Source: Paenibacillus_AK sp041641375
GTDB lineage: Bacteria; Bacillota; Bacilli; Paenibacillales; YIM-B00363
Direction: 5' to 3'
DNA length: 22,970 bases
Assembly (NCBI GenBank): GCA_041641375.1
Contig: JBEPYM010000002.1
Location: 1-22,970, forward strand
Under the pieces are notes generated by a model. That model made no database searches and was not told the DNA's origin. It saw only the letters and a program-made list of their open reading frames with translations. Shown in pieces: positions 15,361-22,970 of this stretch (within the stretch, counting starts at the first letter, position 1; every line of letters begins with the position of its first letter). The position numbers and the translations under genes were made by a program.

Positions 15361-16044
15361 ATGCATGTGAATCCAAAGCTGCTACAGCTCATGCTTCAGC
15401 TGCAAGTCATGAATACGATCACAACTCTTCCCACAGCTGCGTCTTCCCGGAAATCGGTGGACGGCGGATTTGGTGCGGGGGTCGATTTTGCCGCGCTGCT
15501 GGAGCAGATGAGCCTCCAGCAATCGAATCCTGCGAGCGGTCAGTCTTTCAAGCCTTCGACTGTACAGCCTGCCGGAAGTCGGTCGACGTATCATCCGGCC
15601 ATGAGACTTGCACAACCCTCTTCCGCTTCGCAAACGGAATACGAATCATTGATTGAGCAAACAAGCGCCCGTTTCGGTGTGGACAGCTCACTGGTAAAAG
15701 CTGTTGTGAAGGCGGAGTCCGGCTATAACCCGAATGCTGTCTCTCATGTTGGAGCCAAGGGCTTAATGCAGCTGATGGACGGAACGGCGAGAATGCTTGG
15801 AGTGTCTAATTCCTTCGACCCGCAGCAGAATGTGGAAGGAGGCACGAGGTATCTTCGTGACCTGCTTCGGCAATATGAGGGTAATGTGGGTACAGCTCTT
15901 GCCGCTTACAATGCCGGTCCGGGAACACTCGCGAAGCTCGGTATTGCCAATGACAAGCAGCTGGCGCAGAAATACAGCTCGCTCCCGAAGGAAACGCAGG
16001 CGTATGTACGCAACATTATGAACGATTCCGGCTTGAAATCATAA
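15361..16044 (+). CDS. Lytic transglycosylase (SLT domain, CwlQ/YjbJ-like)
   Basis: A 227-residue protein with a C-terminal SLT domain (about 92-222). The catalytic glutamate is Glu119 in VVKAESGYNP, followed by the family motifs GAKGLMQLM (132-139) and AYNAGPGTL (182-190). Such enzymes cleave the glycan strands of peptidoglycan between MurNAc and GlcNAc, producing 1,6-anhydro ends. The N-terminal 90 residues are low-complexity, Ser/Gln/Pro-rich and lack a signal peptide, as in B. subtilis CwlQ (YjbJ), so export is by an unknown route. AGGAGA at 15345-15350 serves ATG 15361. It stands alone between the sulfatase and the nifZ-thiI operon and has its own terminator. Confidence 0.9.
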   Translation: MHVNPKLLQLMLQLQVMNTITTLPTAASSRKSVDGGFGAGVDFAALLEQMSLQQSNPASGQSFKPSTVQPAGSRSTYHPAMRLAQPSSASQTEYESLIEQTSARFGVDSSLVKAVVKAESGYNPNAVSHVGAKGLMQLMDGTARMLGVSNSFDPQQNVEGGTRYLRDLLRQYEGNVGTALAAYNAGPGTLAKLGIANDKQLAQKYSSLPKETQAYVRNIMNDSGLKS

Positions 16045-16075
16045 ATATCACACGGTACACAGGTTCACACACAAT

Positions 16076-16108
16076 AACACGGGGAAGCGGAATGCTCCTC
16101 GTGTTTTT
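16076..16108 (+). terminator. Rho-independent terminator after the transglycosylase gene
   Basis: AACACGGGGA (16076-16085) pairs with TCCTCGTGTT (16096-16105) with one G-U wobble around a ten-base loop, then TTT. It lies 31 bases after the stop codon. Confidence 0.8.
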
Positions 16109-16142
16109 AACGTTTGGATGAAGGCAGGAGGCTCTATTCTGA

Positions 16143-17297
16143 ATGCTGTACTTTGATTATTGCGCCACAACGCCGCCGTTCCCGGAGGCGATTCAAGCCC
16201 TACATGACGCGATGCTGCGCGTGTACGGAAACCCATCTTCTCTCCACCGGTTTGGCGTCCAGGCAGAGAAGCTGCTGGAGGAAGCTCGGACGGCGATTGC
16301 TCGGCAGCTTGCGTTAACGGACCAGCATCGCATACTCTTTACGTCAGGCGGTACGGAAAGCAACAATCTCGCTATCTTCGGAACGTCTGCAGCGTGCGAA
16401 GGCAGAGGAAAGCATCTGATCACGACCTCCATTGAGCATGATTCTGTGCTGGGAGCGTTTGAACGACTTGCCGGGCAAGGGTTTACTCTAACCATTCTGC
16501 CGGTTGACAGTGAGGGGATTGTCGATCCAGACATGGTGCGCCGCGCACTGCGCAAGGATACCATTCTCGTGAGCGTGATGCATGCGAACAACGAAACGGG
16601 ATCACTGCAGCCGATTGAGGAAATTGGACATGTCGTTCGCGAGCACAGCTCCGCCCGGTTTCATGTGGATGCCGTGCAGTCGGTTGGCCATGTTGATCCG
16701 CCGATTTCATACGGACGCTCAGAGCTCGTCGATTTGATGTCTGTATCGGCTCACAAGCATAAGGGACCAAAGGGCGCCGGGCTGCTCATCGCCAGGGAGA
16801 GGCTTCCATTGGAGCCGATGTTTGCTGGAGGGGGGCAGGAGGACGGGCTTCGATCGGGTACGCAGAACGCGCCTACCGCTGCCTCGCTTGCCAAGGCGCT
16901 TCGACTTACGCTGGAGCGTACAAGGAAGCATCCGAACACCTTGCAGCGTTATCGCAGCCGGATCCTGGCATGTCTGGAGGAGCTCGGTACGTGGGTGATT
17001 AACACCCCGCTGGATTCGGACAAAGCTTCTCCGCATATTGTGAACGCCTCGCTAGCCGGTATGAAGGGAGAGGTGCTGGTGCATGCGCTTGAGCAGGAGG
17101 GCATCGCCGTGTCGACACGTTCAGCCTGCTCCTCCGCCAAAGAAGAGCCGAGCCGGGTGCTGACTGCGATGGGATTGCCGCGAGAGCTTGCGCTCAGCTC
17201 CATTCGGATCAGCTTCTCCCTCGATCATACGGATGATGAAATCGATCAGCTATGTAAGGCAATCATGAATGTAACAAGGAGGTTTCAACACGTATGA
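16143..17297 (+). CDS. nifZ: Cysteine desulfurase, NifZ type (partner of ThiI)
   Basis: A 384-residue PLP-dependent class V aminotransferase-fold enzyme that releases sulfur from cysteine as an enzyme persulfide. The N-terminus MLYFDYCATTP is characteristic. PLP contacts are TSGGTESNN (67-75), His99, Asp176 in FHVDAVQS and Lys205 in SAHKHKGPKG, the Schiff-base lysine. The sulfur-carrying residue is Cys329 in STRSACSSAKEEPS. The direct ATGA overlap with thiI identifies it as the dedicated sulfur donor for tRNA 4-thiouridine, as for NifZ in B. subtilis, instead of the general Fe-S desulfurases IscS or SufS. AGGAGG at 16126-16131 serves ATG 16143. Confidence 0.93.
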   Translation: MLYFDYCATTPPFPEAIQALHDAMLRVYGNPSSLHRFGVQAEKLLEEARTAIARQLALTDQHRILFTSGGTESNNLAIFGTSAACEGRGKHLITTSIEHDSVLGAFERLAGQGFTLTILPVDSEGIVDPDMVRRALRKDTILVSVMHANNETGSLQPIEEIGHVVREHSSARFHVDAVQSVGHVDPPISYGRSELVDLMSVSAHKHKGPKGAGLLIARERLPLEPMFAGGGQEDGLRSGTQNAPTAASLAKALRLTLERTRKHPNTLQRYRSRILACLEELGTWVINTPLDSDKASPHIVNASLAGMKGEVLVHALEQEGIAVSTRSACSSAKEEPSRVLTAMGLPRELALSSIRISFSLDHTDDEIDQLCKAIMNVTRRFQHV

Positions 17298-18511
17298 CAG
17301 CGGACTTTATTATCGTTCGATTCGGCGATATTACGTTAAAGGGAAAAAACAGGGGACGATTTGAAAAAACGCTCATCCGTGAAATTCGCCGCGTAACGGC
17401 TTCCTTCGCATCCGTTTCCGTCAAGCGTGACTTCGGACGCGCCTATTTGGAGCTGAACGGGCAGGAGCCGCAGCCGGTAATCGATCGCCTGACATCTGTT
17501 CAAGGACTGACGACATGCTCGGTAGCGATTCAATGCGGCAAGGAAGAGGATGAGCTGAAGCGGGCGGCGTTGGATGCTTTTCGCTATGCCTATCGCAAGG
17601 GAGACACGTTCAAGGTTTCCGTGCGCCGGATTGACAAGTCGTACCCGATCGATTCGACGGAGATGGGGAAGCGGATCGGGGGACACCTCCTGCGCAATTC
17701 GGAAGGAGCGCGTGTAGACGTCAGGAAGCCGGACCTGGACCTTCGCGTCGAAATTCGCGAGACGACCGCTTACGTCTATGCAGGTGAAACAACGCTGATG
17801 GGAGGTTATCCGCTAGGCTCGAACGGCAAAGCGCTGCTGCTGCTCTCCGGGGGAATCGACAGTCCGGTTGCCGGTTATTTGGCGATGCGCCACGGGCTGG
17901 AGCTGGAAGCAGTCCACTTCCACAGCTATCCATACACGAGCGAGCGTGCAAAACAGAAGGTGATCGAGCTGGCCGAGAGGCTGGCGGATTATCATGGAGG
18001 TCGGCTGACGCTTCATCTCGTTCCGTTTACCAGCATACAGGAGCGGATCAAGCAGGATGTCCAGGAAAAGCTGTGGATTACGCTGATGCGAAGGACCATG
18101 CTGAGAATTGTCCAGCTTGCTGCAGGCGATACGTCCGCACTCGGCGTCGTTACCGGTGAAAGTCTGGGCCAGGTTGCCAGCCAGACGTTATCGTCCATGC
18201 ATACAATAGGCCGCGGAACCGTATTGCCGGTTCTGCGGCCCTTGATCATGACAGACAAACGGGATATTGTACAACTGGCGGAGCGAATCGGGACCTTCGA
18301 AATTTCGATTCAGCCTTATGAGGACTGCTGCACCCTGTTTATGCCGATGAATCCGAGCACCAACCCGAATGTGCATATTACCGACATTACGGAAGCCGCA
18401 ATCTCCGAGCTGCCGCTTCTTGTCGAGCAGGCATGGCGGGAACGCGAGACGGTGATGCTCGGCACGGGCATAACGGGCGGAACGACCAACAACTTCTCCG
18501 AATTTCTGTGA
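17294..18511 (+). CDS. thiI: tRNA 4-thiouridine synthase ThiI (short form)
   Basis: A 405-residue ThiI that adenylates U8 of tRNA and inserts sulfur to make s4U8; the same family also feeds thiamine thiazole synthesis in some bacteria. The N-terminal ferredoxin-like and THUMP domains span about 1-165. The PP-loop ATPase domain begins at LLLLSGGIDSPVAGYLAMRH (181-200), with SGGIDS at 185-190. The C-terminus holds YEDCCTLFMPMNPSTNPN. It ends at 405 residues, so the rhodanese domain of E. coli ThiI is absent, as in Bacillus, where the desulfurase NifZ supplies sulfur directly. AGGAGG at 17278-17283 and the ATGA overlap with nifZ fix the start. Confidence 0.96.
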   Translation: MTADFIIVRFGDITLKGKNRGRFEKTLIREIRRVTASFASVSVKRDFGRAYLELNGQEPQPVIDRLTSVQGLTTCSVAIQCGKEEDELKRAALDAFRYAYRKGDTFKVSVRRIDKSYPIDSTEMGKRIGGHLLRNSEGARVDVRKPDLDLRVEIRETTAYVYAGETTLMGGYPLGSNGKALLLLSGGIDSPVAGYLAMRHGLELEAVHFHSYPYTSERAKQKVIELAERLADYHGGRLTLHLVPFTSIQERIKQDVQEKLWITLMRRTMLRIVQLAAGDTSALGVVTGESLGQVASQTLSSMHTIGRGTVLPVLRPLIMTDKRDIVQLAERIGTFEISIQPYEDCCTLFMPMNPSTNPNVHITDITEAAISELPLLVEQAWRERETVMLGTGITGGTTNNFSEFL

Positions 18512-18514
18512 TGA

Positions 18515-19207
18515 TTACGATTCCGAAGGCGTCGGCGCGGGTACTGCAAGCTTGCGCCGGTCGTTGGCGCGTTTGCCAGCCAGCAGCACAAGTGCGATCA
18601 CGGCCAGCTCAAACGGATACTTGATCAGCGGATTTGCAAAATACGGCTGTACAAAGCCTTCGCCGACGATCATCTTGGCCGCTGTAAAGGCCAGAATACC
18701 TGCTCCAGCGTAAATGATCCAAGGGAATTTTGTGACAAGCTTGATAAACAATGTGCTTCCCCAAACGATGATCGGCACCGAGATGAGCAAGCCGATAATG
18801 ACGAGAATCGGATTTCCGTGTGCGGCGCCCGCTACCGCAATGACGTTGTCGACGCCCATCGCGGCGTCGGCGATGACGATGGTGCGCACTGCGGCCCAAA
18901 CAGAAGCGCTTGCCGATACTTCCTTATGATCCTTCTCATCCTCAACGAGCAGCTTGTAGGCGATCCATACGAGCAGCAGTCCCCCGACAAGCAGCAGCCC
19001 CGGAATTTTCAAGAGGTACACCACGACAACCGAAGCGACTGCTCGGATGGCGATGGCGCCGAAGGTCCCCCAGAAAATCGCTTTCTTCTGATGCTCCTGC
19101 GGGAGCTTGCGAGCGGCCATCCCGATTACGATGGCGTTGTCACCGGCTAGAACCAAATCGATGGCGACGATAGCAAGTAGTGCAACTGCAATTTCCATTC
19201 CTGTCAC
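18515..19207 (-). CDS. TerC family integral membrane protein, riboswitch-controlled (YkoY-like)
   Basis: About 230 residues with seven or so transmembrane helices. Conserved acidic membrane motifs of the TerC family are present: DLVLAGDNAIVIGMAARKLP in the first helices and DAAMGVDNVIAVAGAA in the middle. Several TerC members are linked to manganese export or metalation of secreted proteins. The upstream leader on this strand is a yybP-ykoY manganese riboswitch, which supports a manganese role. GTG 19207 was chosen because GGGTGG lies about ten bases before it; ATG 19198 is an alternative three codons further in with no good site. The 3' end lies three bases from the thiI stop (convergent). 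Confidence 0.9.
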   Translation of the reverse strand: MTGMEIAVALLAIVAIDLVLAGDNAIVIGMAARKLPQEHQKKAIFWGTFGAIAIRAVASVVVVYLLKIPGLLLVGGLLLVWIAYKLLVEDEKDHKEVSASASVWAAVRTIVIADAAMGVDNVIAVAGAAHGNPILVIIGLLISVPIIVWGSTLFIKLVTKFPWIIYAGAGILAFTAAKMIVGEGFVQPYFANPLIKYPFELAVIALVLLAGKRANDRRKLAVPAPTPSES

Positions 19208-19255
19208 TGTTTCATTTCCACCCTTCGTTAATTGGTCCGCCGAGGCGAAGTTCAC

Positions 19256-19292
19256 AAAAAGAAAAGACCTTTGCCTCTGCGGCAAAGGTCTT
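19256..19292 (-). terminator. Riboswitch expression-platform terminator
   Basis: Read on the minus strand, AAGACCUUUGCC (19281-19292) pairs perfectly with GGCAAAGGUCUU (19264-19275) around GCAGA, followed by a U-rich run at 19256-19263. It lies between the aptamer and the TerC start and competes with aptamer helix P1. Confidence 0.9.
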
Positions 19293-19376
19293 GCAAACAA
19301 CGATAAGTCGTTGCCAACAAAGCCGGGGTTTGTGACCCGTCATGACGACTTTGTTGTACAGCTACTCCCCTTTGAT
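19293..19376 (-). ncRNA. yybP-ykoY manganese riboswitch aptamer
   Basis: On the minus strand the leader contains the hallmark GGGGAGUAGC (19361-19370) right after UCAAA, a purine-rich second loop region around ACGGGUCACAAACCCCGG, and a closing helix to AAGACCUUUG. These match the yybP-ykoY motif, a Mn2+-sensing riboswitch class. CAAAGG (19369-19374) can pair with CCUUUG (19283-19288), forming P1, which uses the same bases as the 5' arm of the following terminator. Manganese binding should therefore favour read-through into the TerC gene. Confidence 0.9.
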
Positions 19377-19383
19377 GAATATG

Positions 19384-19413
19384 ATTATATAGAAGCCCCC
19401 TTGTCCGCGTCAA
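19384..19413 (-). promoter_or_regulatory. SigA-type promoter for the riboswitch and TerC gene
   Basis: The minus strand carries TTGACG (19408-19413) and TATAAT (19384-19389) separated by 18 bases. The start point would be near 19377, directly before the aptamer, so the riboswitch begins almost at the transcript 5' end. Confidence 0.8.
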
Positions 19414-19475
19414 GAGGTCAACTTTATTTTTACGGTGCAGGGGCTGTTTCATACATCTGATTGGGGAGGAAGCAC

Positions 19476-20135
19476 ATGGAAACTGTTTTGCTCATGCTTC
19501 AAATTTTATTGATTAACATCGTCCTCAGCGGGGACAATGCCGTCGTCATTGCGATGGCAAGCAAAAACTTGGCTCCCGCACAGCGAGTGAAAGCGATTTG
19601 GTGGGGGGCGTTCGGGGCTGTAGCGCTTCGAATAGCATTGACCTTCGCCGCCGTCTATATGCTGAAGCTGCCGTTTATTCAGCTGTTCGGCAGTTTGCTG
19701 CTGCTCTACATAGCCGTCAAGCTGCTAACCGAGGATGAGTCGCACTCGCAAATTAAAGCCGCAGCCGGTGTGGCAGCCGCCATATGGACGATCATTGTGG
19801 CCGACCTTGTGATGAGTCTCGACAATGTGCTTGCTGTTGCCGCAGTTGCCAAGAACAATGTTCCGGTGCTAATTGCGGGCATTGCAATCTCCATTCCGCT
19901 CATCATTTGGGGCAGCGGGGCGATTCTTCGTTTGCTGGAGCGGTATCCGGTGCTTATTTACGTAGGGGCGGGCCTGCTCGGCTTCGCCGCCGGCGAGATG
20001 ATGATTGCCGACAAAGCGGTAATCGCGTTCATGCGGAGCGGCCACGAGTATTTGCACTGGCTGCTGCCGGCCGCATTCCCGGCTCTTGTCATGGGGGCCG
20101 GCGCTGTCAAAAGGCTGTCTGCGAAGTCAGTGTAG
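19476..20135 (+). CDS. TerC family integral membrane protein (YjbE-like paralogue)
   Basis: A 219-residue TerC-family protein, paralogous to the divergent neighbour. Matching motifs are NIVLSGDNAVVIAMASKNLA near the N-terminus and DLVMSLDNVLAVAAVAKNN in the middle, with seven or so hydrophobic helices. GGGGAGGA (19463-19470) serves ATG 19476. No aptamer was seen on this strand; a possible promoter (TTTACG, 17 bases, TACATC at 19451-19456) is weak. The role is probably metal-ion (manganese) transport or a related membrane function, inferred from family and neighbour. The paralogue pair shares a 268-base divergent control region. Confidence 0.88.
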   Translation: METVLLMLQILLINIVLSGDNAVVIAMASKNLAPAQRVKAIWWGAFGAVALRIALTFAAVYMLKLPFIQLFGSLLLLYIAVKLLTEDESHSQIKAAAGVAAAIWTIIVADLVMSLDNVLAVAAVAKNNVPVLIAGIAISIPLIIWGSGAILRLLERYPVLIYVGAGLLGFAAGEMMIADKAVIAFMRSGHEYLHWLLPAAFPALVMGAGAVKRLSAKSV

Positions 20136-20232
20136 CCTTTCGAACAGAAATGGGGTAAACTGGTCCTAAGAAGAATGTGTCGGGAATCGTCGCTTCTTGG
20201 CGTTCGGTCCCGCGGGGTTGGGAGAGGTCGTT

Positions 20233-20715
20233 ATGGCGAGAAACAATGTCTCGATCGGGCTTTTGATCGTAGCGGCGGGAATTGTCATTTTGCTCGGCAA
20301 GCTCGGCGTGTTTTCGTTCCTGGGGTGGCTGCTTTGGCCCATGTTTATCATCGTGCCGGGTTTGCTGCTGCATTACTTGTATTTTTCGCGTGTGCTGCCT
20401 TCGGCTGCACTCATCCCGGGGGGAATTCTGACCGTCTACGGAGGACTGTTTTTCTTTTGTAACTTGTTCGGTTCCTTTCTCTATCAATATTTGTGGCCTA
20501 TCTTTATTTTTGGCGTTGCGGTGGGGTTATATGAGTATTATTTCTTTGATCGCAATCACCCTCGACCGGCATTCGTTGCAGCTGCTATCTTGGCAATCAT
20601 CTCCGGAATTTTCTTCGCGTTCATGATTTTGTTTTCGGCGGCTGTATATGCGGTTGCTTTTGCGCTTATCATCGGCGGCGCACTGTTGCTGTACAAGCGT
20701 CCGAAGGCGTGGTAG
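20233..20715 (+). CDS. Small multi-pass membrane protein (LiaI/LiaF-like or DUF5668-like)
   Basis: A 160-residue protein made almost wholly of hydrophobic segments. The first helical pair, SIGLLIVAAGIVILLGKLGV then LGWLLWPMFIIVPGLLL, resembles the LiaF-like transmembrane region found in cell-envelope stress proteins. It ends in LYKRPKAW. There is no soluble C-terminal domain as in full-length LiaF, so the assignment is at domain level only. GGAGAGG (20221-20227) lies five bases before ATG 20233. It lies between a TerC gene and typA, with no clear promoter in the 97 bases before it, and may be read with terC. Function unknown. Confidence 0.7.
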   Translation: MARNNVSIGLLIVAAGIVILLGKLGVFSFLGWLLWPMFIIVPGLLLHYLYFSRVLPSAALIPGGILTVYGGLFFFCNLFGSFLYQYLWPIFIFGVAVGLYEYYFFDRNHPRPAFVAAAILAIISGIFFAFMILFSAAVYAVAFALIIGGALLLYKRPKAW

Positions 20716-20717
20716 GT

Positions 20718-20747
20718 TTGATTTTTGGATCGGTTATAAGGTATACT
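20718..20747 (+). promoter_or_regulatory. SigA-type promoter for typA
   Basis: TTGATT (20718-20723) and TATACT (20742-20747) are separated by 18 bases. Transcription would start near 20754, leaving a leader of about 60 bases that contains a hairpin. Confidence 0.7.
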
Positions 20748-20755
20748 GAAAGGAA

Positions 20756-20788
20756 AAGGCGTCGGCTTAGTCCGGCGCTTCATTTTTG
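20756..20788 (+). promoter_or_regulatory. Leader hairpin with U-run before typA
   Basis: GCGTCGG (20759-20765) pairs with CCGGCGC (20772-20778) with one G-U pair and a six-base loop, followed by TTCATTTTTG. The stem begins almost at the predicted transcript start. It could be a 5' stabilising structure or a weak attenuator; it could also be a remnant terminator for transcripts from upstream. Confidence 0.5.
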
Positions 20789-20813
20789 TTCGAGGGAGAG
20801 AATACGATAAACC

Positions 20814-22652
20814 ATGCATGAGAGAAACATGATTCGCAATATTGCCATTATTGCACACGTAGACCACGGGAAGACGACACTTGTTGACAAGATGCTGCAG
20901 CAATCCGGTACATTCCGGGATAACGAGGCTGTTGTGGAGCGGGCGATGGACTCCAACGATCTGGAGCGCGAGCGCGGCATTACCATTCTAGCCAAAAATA
21001 CGGCCGTTCGGTATAAGGATTTCCTGATCAATATCGTAGATACGCCGGGACACGCCGACTTCGGCGGCGAGGTGGAGCGCATTATGAAGATGGTCGACGG
21101 CGTTCTGCTCCTCGTGGATGCCTTCGAGGGCTGCATGCCGCAGACCAAATTCGTGCTGCGCAAGGCGCTGGAGCAGCACCTTAAGCCAATCGTTGTCGTC
21201 AATAAGGTCGACCGGCCGAATGCACGTCCTTCAGAGGTCGTCGACGAAGTGCTGGATTTGTTCATTGAGCTCGGGGCTGACGATGAACAGCTTGATTTTC
21301 CGGTTGTTTATACGTCCGGTTTGCAAGGGACGAGCGGTCCGACTCCGGAAGATCAAGGCGAGAACATGCAGACCTTGTTCGAAACGATTCTCGAACGGAT
21401 TCCACATCCGACGGAAAGCACCGAAGAGTCGCTGCAATTCCTGGTTACACTGCTTGATTATAACGAGTTTCTTGGACGTATCGCGATTGGCCGCGTGAAC
21501 CGAGGCGTCATTCGCCAAGGCCAGCCTGTGGCGGTATGCACAAGGGAAGGGGCAATCAAGCAAGGACGCGTCGAGAAGCTGTTCGGGTTCCAGGGCTTGA
21601 AGCGCATTGAATCGGAGGAAGCCGCGGCTGGCGATATCGTTGCAATCGCGGGGCTGAAGGAAATCAACATCGGAGAAACGGTTGCCGATTTGAACAATCC
21701 CGAAGCGCTTCCGGTACTGAAGATTGACGAACCTACGCTTCAGATGACGTTTGTCGTCAACAATTCGCCGTTCGCCGGCAAGGAAGGCAAGTGGGTCACT
21801 TCCCGCAAGCTTCGCGAGCGTCTGTATAAGGAGCTGGAGACGGACGTCGCGCTGCGCGTTGAGGATACGGAATCGCCAGACTCCTTCATCGTATCGGGAC
21901 GCGGTGAGCTGCATTTGGGCATTCTGATTGAGAATATGCGCCGTGAAGGCTTTGAGCTGCAGGTTTCCAAGCCGGAGGTCATTATCAAGGAGATCGACGG
22001 CGTGAAGATGGAGCCGGTAGAGCGGCTTCTTGTTGACGTGCCGGAGGAGTCGATGGGCGCGGTGATGGAGAGCCTGGGTACTCGCAAAGCGGAGATGGTC
22101 AACATGACCAACAACAGCGGACAAGTTCGCCTCGAGTTCCTGATTCCCGCACGCGGACTAATTGGCTACCGGACACAGTTTCTGACGCTTACCCGCGGAT
22201 ACGGCATTATGAATCATGGCTTTGATCACTATGCGCCGGTCGTTTCCGGTCAAGTCGGCGGAAGACATCAAGGCGTTCTTGTTGCGAGCGATAGCGGCAA
22301 AGCAACGTTCTACGGTCTGATGTCCGTTGAGGACCGGGGCATTATGTTCATTGAGCCTGGTGCGGATGTGTACGAGGGTATGATCGTTGGCGAGCATACG
22401 CGGGACAACGACATTATCGTCAATGTGTGCAAGGAGAAGGCGCTCACGAATATGCGCTCCGCGAACAAGGACGAGACCGTGAAGCTGAAGACGCCGCGTC
22501 TGATGAGCCTTGAGCAGGCGCTGGAATATTTGAATGACGACGAGTATTGTGAAATAACGCCGAAGTCGTTACGCCTTCGGAAGAAGCTGCTGAACAAGAG
22601 CGAGCGCGACCGTGCCGAGAAGCAGCGCAAGATGGCCGAGACGGGCGTCTAA
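20814..22652 (+). CDS. typA: Ribosome-associated GTPase TypA/BipA
   Basis: A 612-residue translational GTPase of normal family length, involved in ribosome assembly and growth at low temperature or under stress. The G domain shows G1 AHVDHGKTT (14-22), G2 RGIT (54-57), G3 DTPGH (76-80) and G4 NKVD (130-133). Beta-barrel and EF-G-like domains follow (GRIAIGRVNRG; SGRGELHLGILIENMRREGF), then the TypA-specific C-terminal domain (HQGVLVASDSGKATFYGLMS; LTNMRSANKDETVKL). ATG 20814 gives the standard MHERNMIRNIAIIAHVDHGK start; the binding site GGGAGAG is 13 bases upstream. typA followed by ylaH is the B. subtilis order (ylaG-ylaH). Confidence 0.97.
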   Translation: MHERNMIRNIAIIAHVDHGKTTLVDKMLQQSGTFRDNEAVVERAMDSNDLERERGITILAKNTAVRYKDFLINIVDTPGHADFGGEVERIMKMVDGVLLLVDAFEGCMPQTKFVLRKALEQHLKPIVVVNKVDRPNARPSEVVDEVLDLFIELGADDEQLDFPVVYTSGLQGTSGPTPEDQGENMQTLFETILERIPHPTESTEESLQFLVTLLDYNEFLGRIAIGRVNRGVIRQGQPVAVCTREGAIKQGRVEKLFGFQGLKRIESEEAAAGDIVAIAGLKEINIGETVADLNNPEALPVLKIDEPTLQMTFVVNNSPFAGKEGKWVTSRKLRERLYKELETDVALRVEDTESPDSFIVSGRGELHLGILIENMRREGFELQVSKPEVIIKEIDGVKMEPVERLLVDVPEESMGAVMESLGTRKAEMVNMTNNSGQVRLEFLIPARGLIGYRTQFLTLTRGYGIMNHGFDHYAPVVSGQVGGRHQGVLVASDSGKATFYGLMSVEDRGIMFIEPGADVYEGMIVGEHTRDNDIIVNVCKEKALTNMRSANKDETVKLKTPRLMSLEQALEYLNDDEYCEITPKSLRLRKKLLNKSERDRAEKQRKMAETGV

Positions 22653-22691
22653 TCTCGTCAGCGACCGGCCGGGAAAGCGAGGCTTACGAAT

Positions 22692-22970
22692 ATGAATGCA
22701 TGGTTTGCGGAGCATCATCTGATCAGCTATATTCTGATCTTTGCGCTGGTTACTTTCGTTTACAACAAAGTATTTCGGACGGGACGCCTTCCGATTCTCA
22801 AGGAAGTGGCCGTTGTCTTTATGCTGCTGATCGGCTCGTATATGCTGTTATTCTTTCAGGTAACGGCGGGGCTGCCGATTATCCCGAGCTTGCTTGTTGC
22901 AGTCGGATTGATGCTGATCACCAAGATCCGTTACGTCATGGAGGATCGTCAGAAAAAAAACGAGAAGTCC
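22692..22970 (+). CDS. ylaH: YlaH-like membrane protein (cut by window end)
   Basis: An open frame of 93 codons from ATG 22692 to the end of the window without a stop. It begins MNAWFAEHHLISYILIFALV and has three hydrophobic segments (about 10-25, 38-56 and 62-77), then a basic tail (KIRYVMEDRQKKNEKS). Size, topology and position directly after typA match the YlaH family of Bacillales, whose function is unknown. A modest GCGAGGC lies about ten bases before the start. Little of the protein is likely to be missing, since the family is about 100 residues long. Confidence 0.8.
   Translation, partial: MNAWFAEHHLISYILIFALVTFVYNKVFRTGRLPILKEVAVVFMLLIGSYMLLFFQVTAGLPIIPSLLVAVGLMLITKIRYVMEDRQKKNEKS

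Noticed and set aside
1..22970. Defence island, prophage, biosynthetic cluster or transposon
   Set aside because: No transposase, integrase, phage structural, restriction, toxin-antitoxin or synthase gene is visible. The genes are mostly conserved housekeeping genes in their usual order.

Overview
The window looks like ordinary chromosome from a spore-former-type member of the Bacillales, most likely the Paenibacillaceae (Paenibacillus or a relative). The clues are gene order (cdd-era-yqzL-recO, then yqxD-dnaG-sigA, trmK-nif3, and typA-ylaH as in Bacillus), roughly 50% G+C, strong AGGAGG-type ribosome binding sites, and a class A type RNase P RNA instead of the class B form typical of Bacillus. 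This assignment is inference from content and was not checked against a database.

Layout. 1-2131 holds the end of a cytidine deaminase gene, era, the tiny gene yqzL and recO, closed by a terminator. 2191-5731 is the macromolecular synthesis cluster yqxD-dnaG-sigA with a terminator-like hairpin. 5764-8466 holds a multi-pass membrane protein of unknown function, trmK and a Nif3/YqfO protein. 8510-9044 is a complete rnpB transcription unit with promoter, RNA and terminator. 9045-9484 is a gene-free stretch with two kinds of repeat: diverged TTTCCT...CTAACGAT units, one pair inverted, and a G-rich heptanucleotide tandem. 9485-11371 (minus) is a secreted or membrane-anchored subtilase with an unusual long N-terminal region. 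11528-12936 carries a YpuI-like protein, a cysteine-rich DUF1540 protein and a DUF4190-like membrane protein.

12955-15270 is the most accessory-looking part: a divergent AraC-family regulator and a type I sulfatase, with a 10-N assembly gap near the sulfatase C-terminus. 15361-18511 holds a lytic transglycosylase and the nifZ-thiI pair for tRNA 4-thiouridine synthesis. 18515-20135 holds two divergent TerC-family membrane proteins; the minus-strand one lies behind a yybP-ykoY (manganese) riboswitch whose antiterminator and terminator pairings can be read directly. 20233-22970 holds a small membrane protein, typA with a hairpin-bearing leader, and a truncated ylaH.

No CRISPR array, tRNA, rRNA, insertion sequence, phage or defence system was seen. 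Most genes are conserved housekeeping genes. The best leads are the protease domain architecture, the G-rich tandem and repeat cluster beside it, the P19-like extension in a class A RNase P RNA, and the manganese riboswitch placed between two divergent TerC paralogues.
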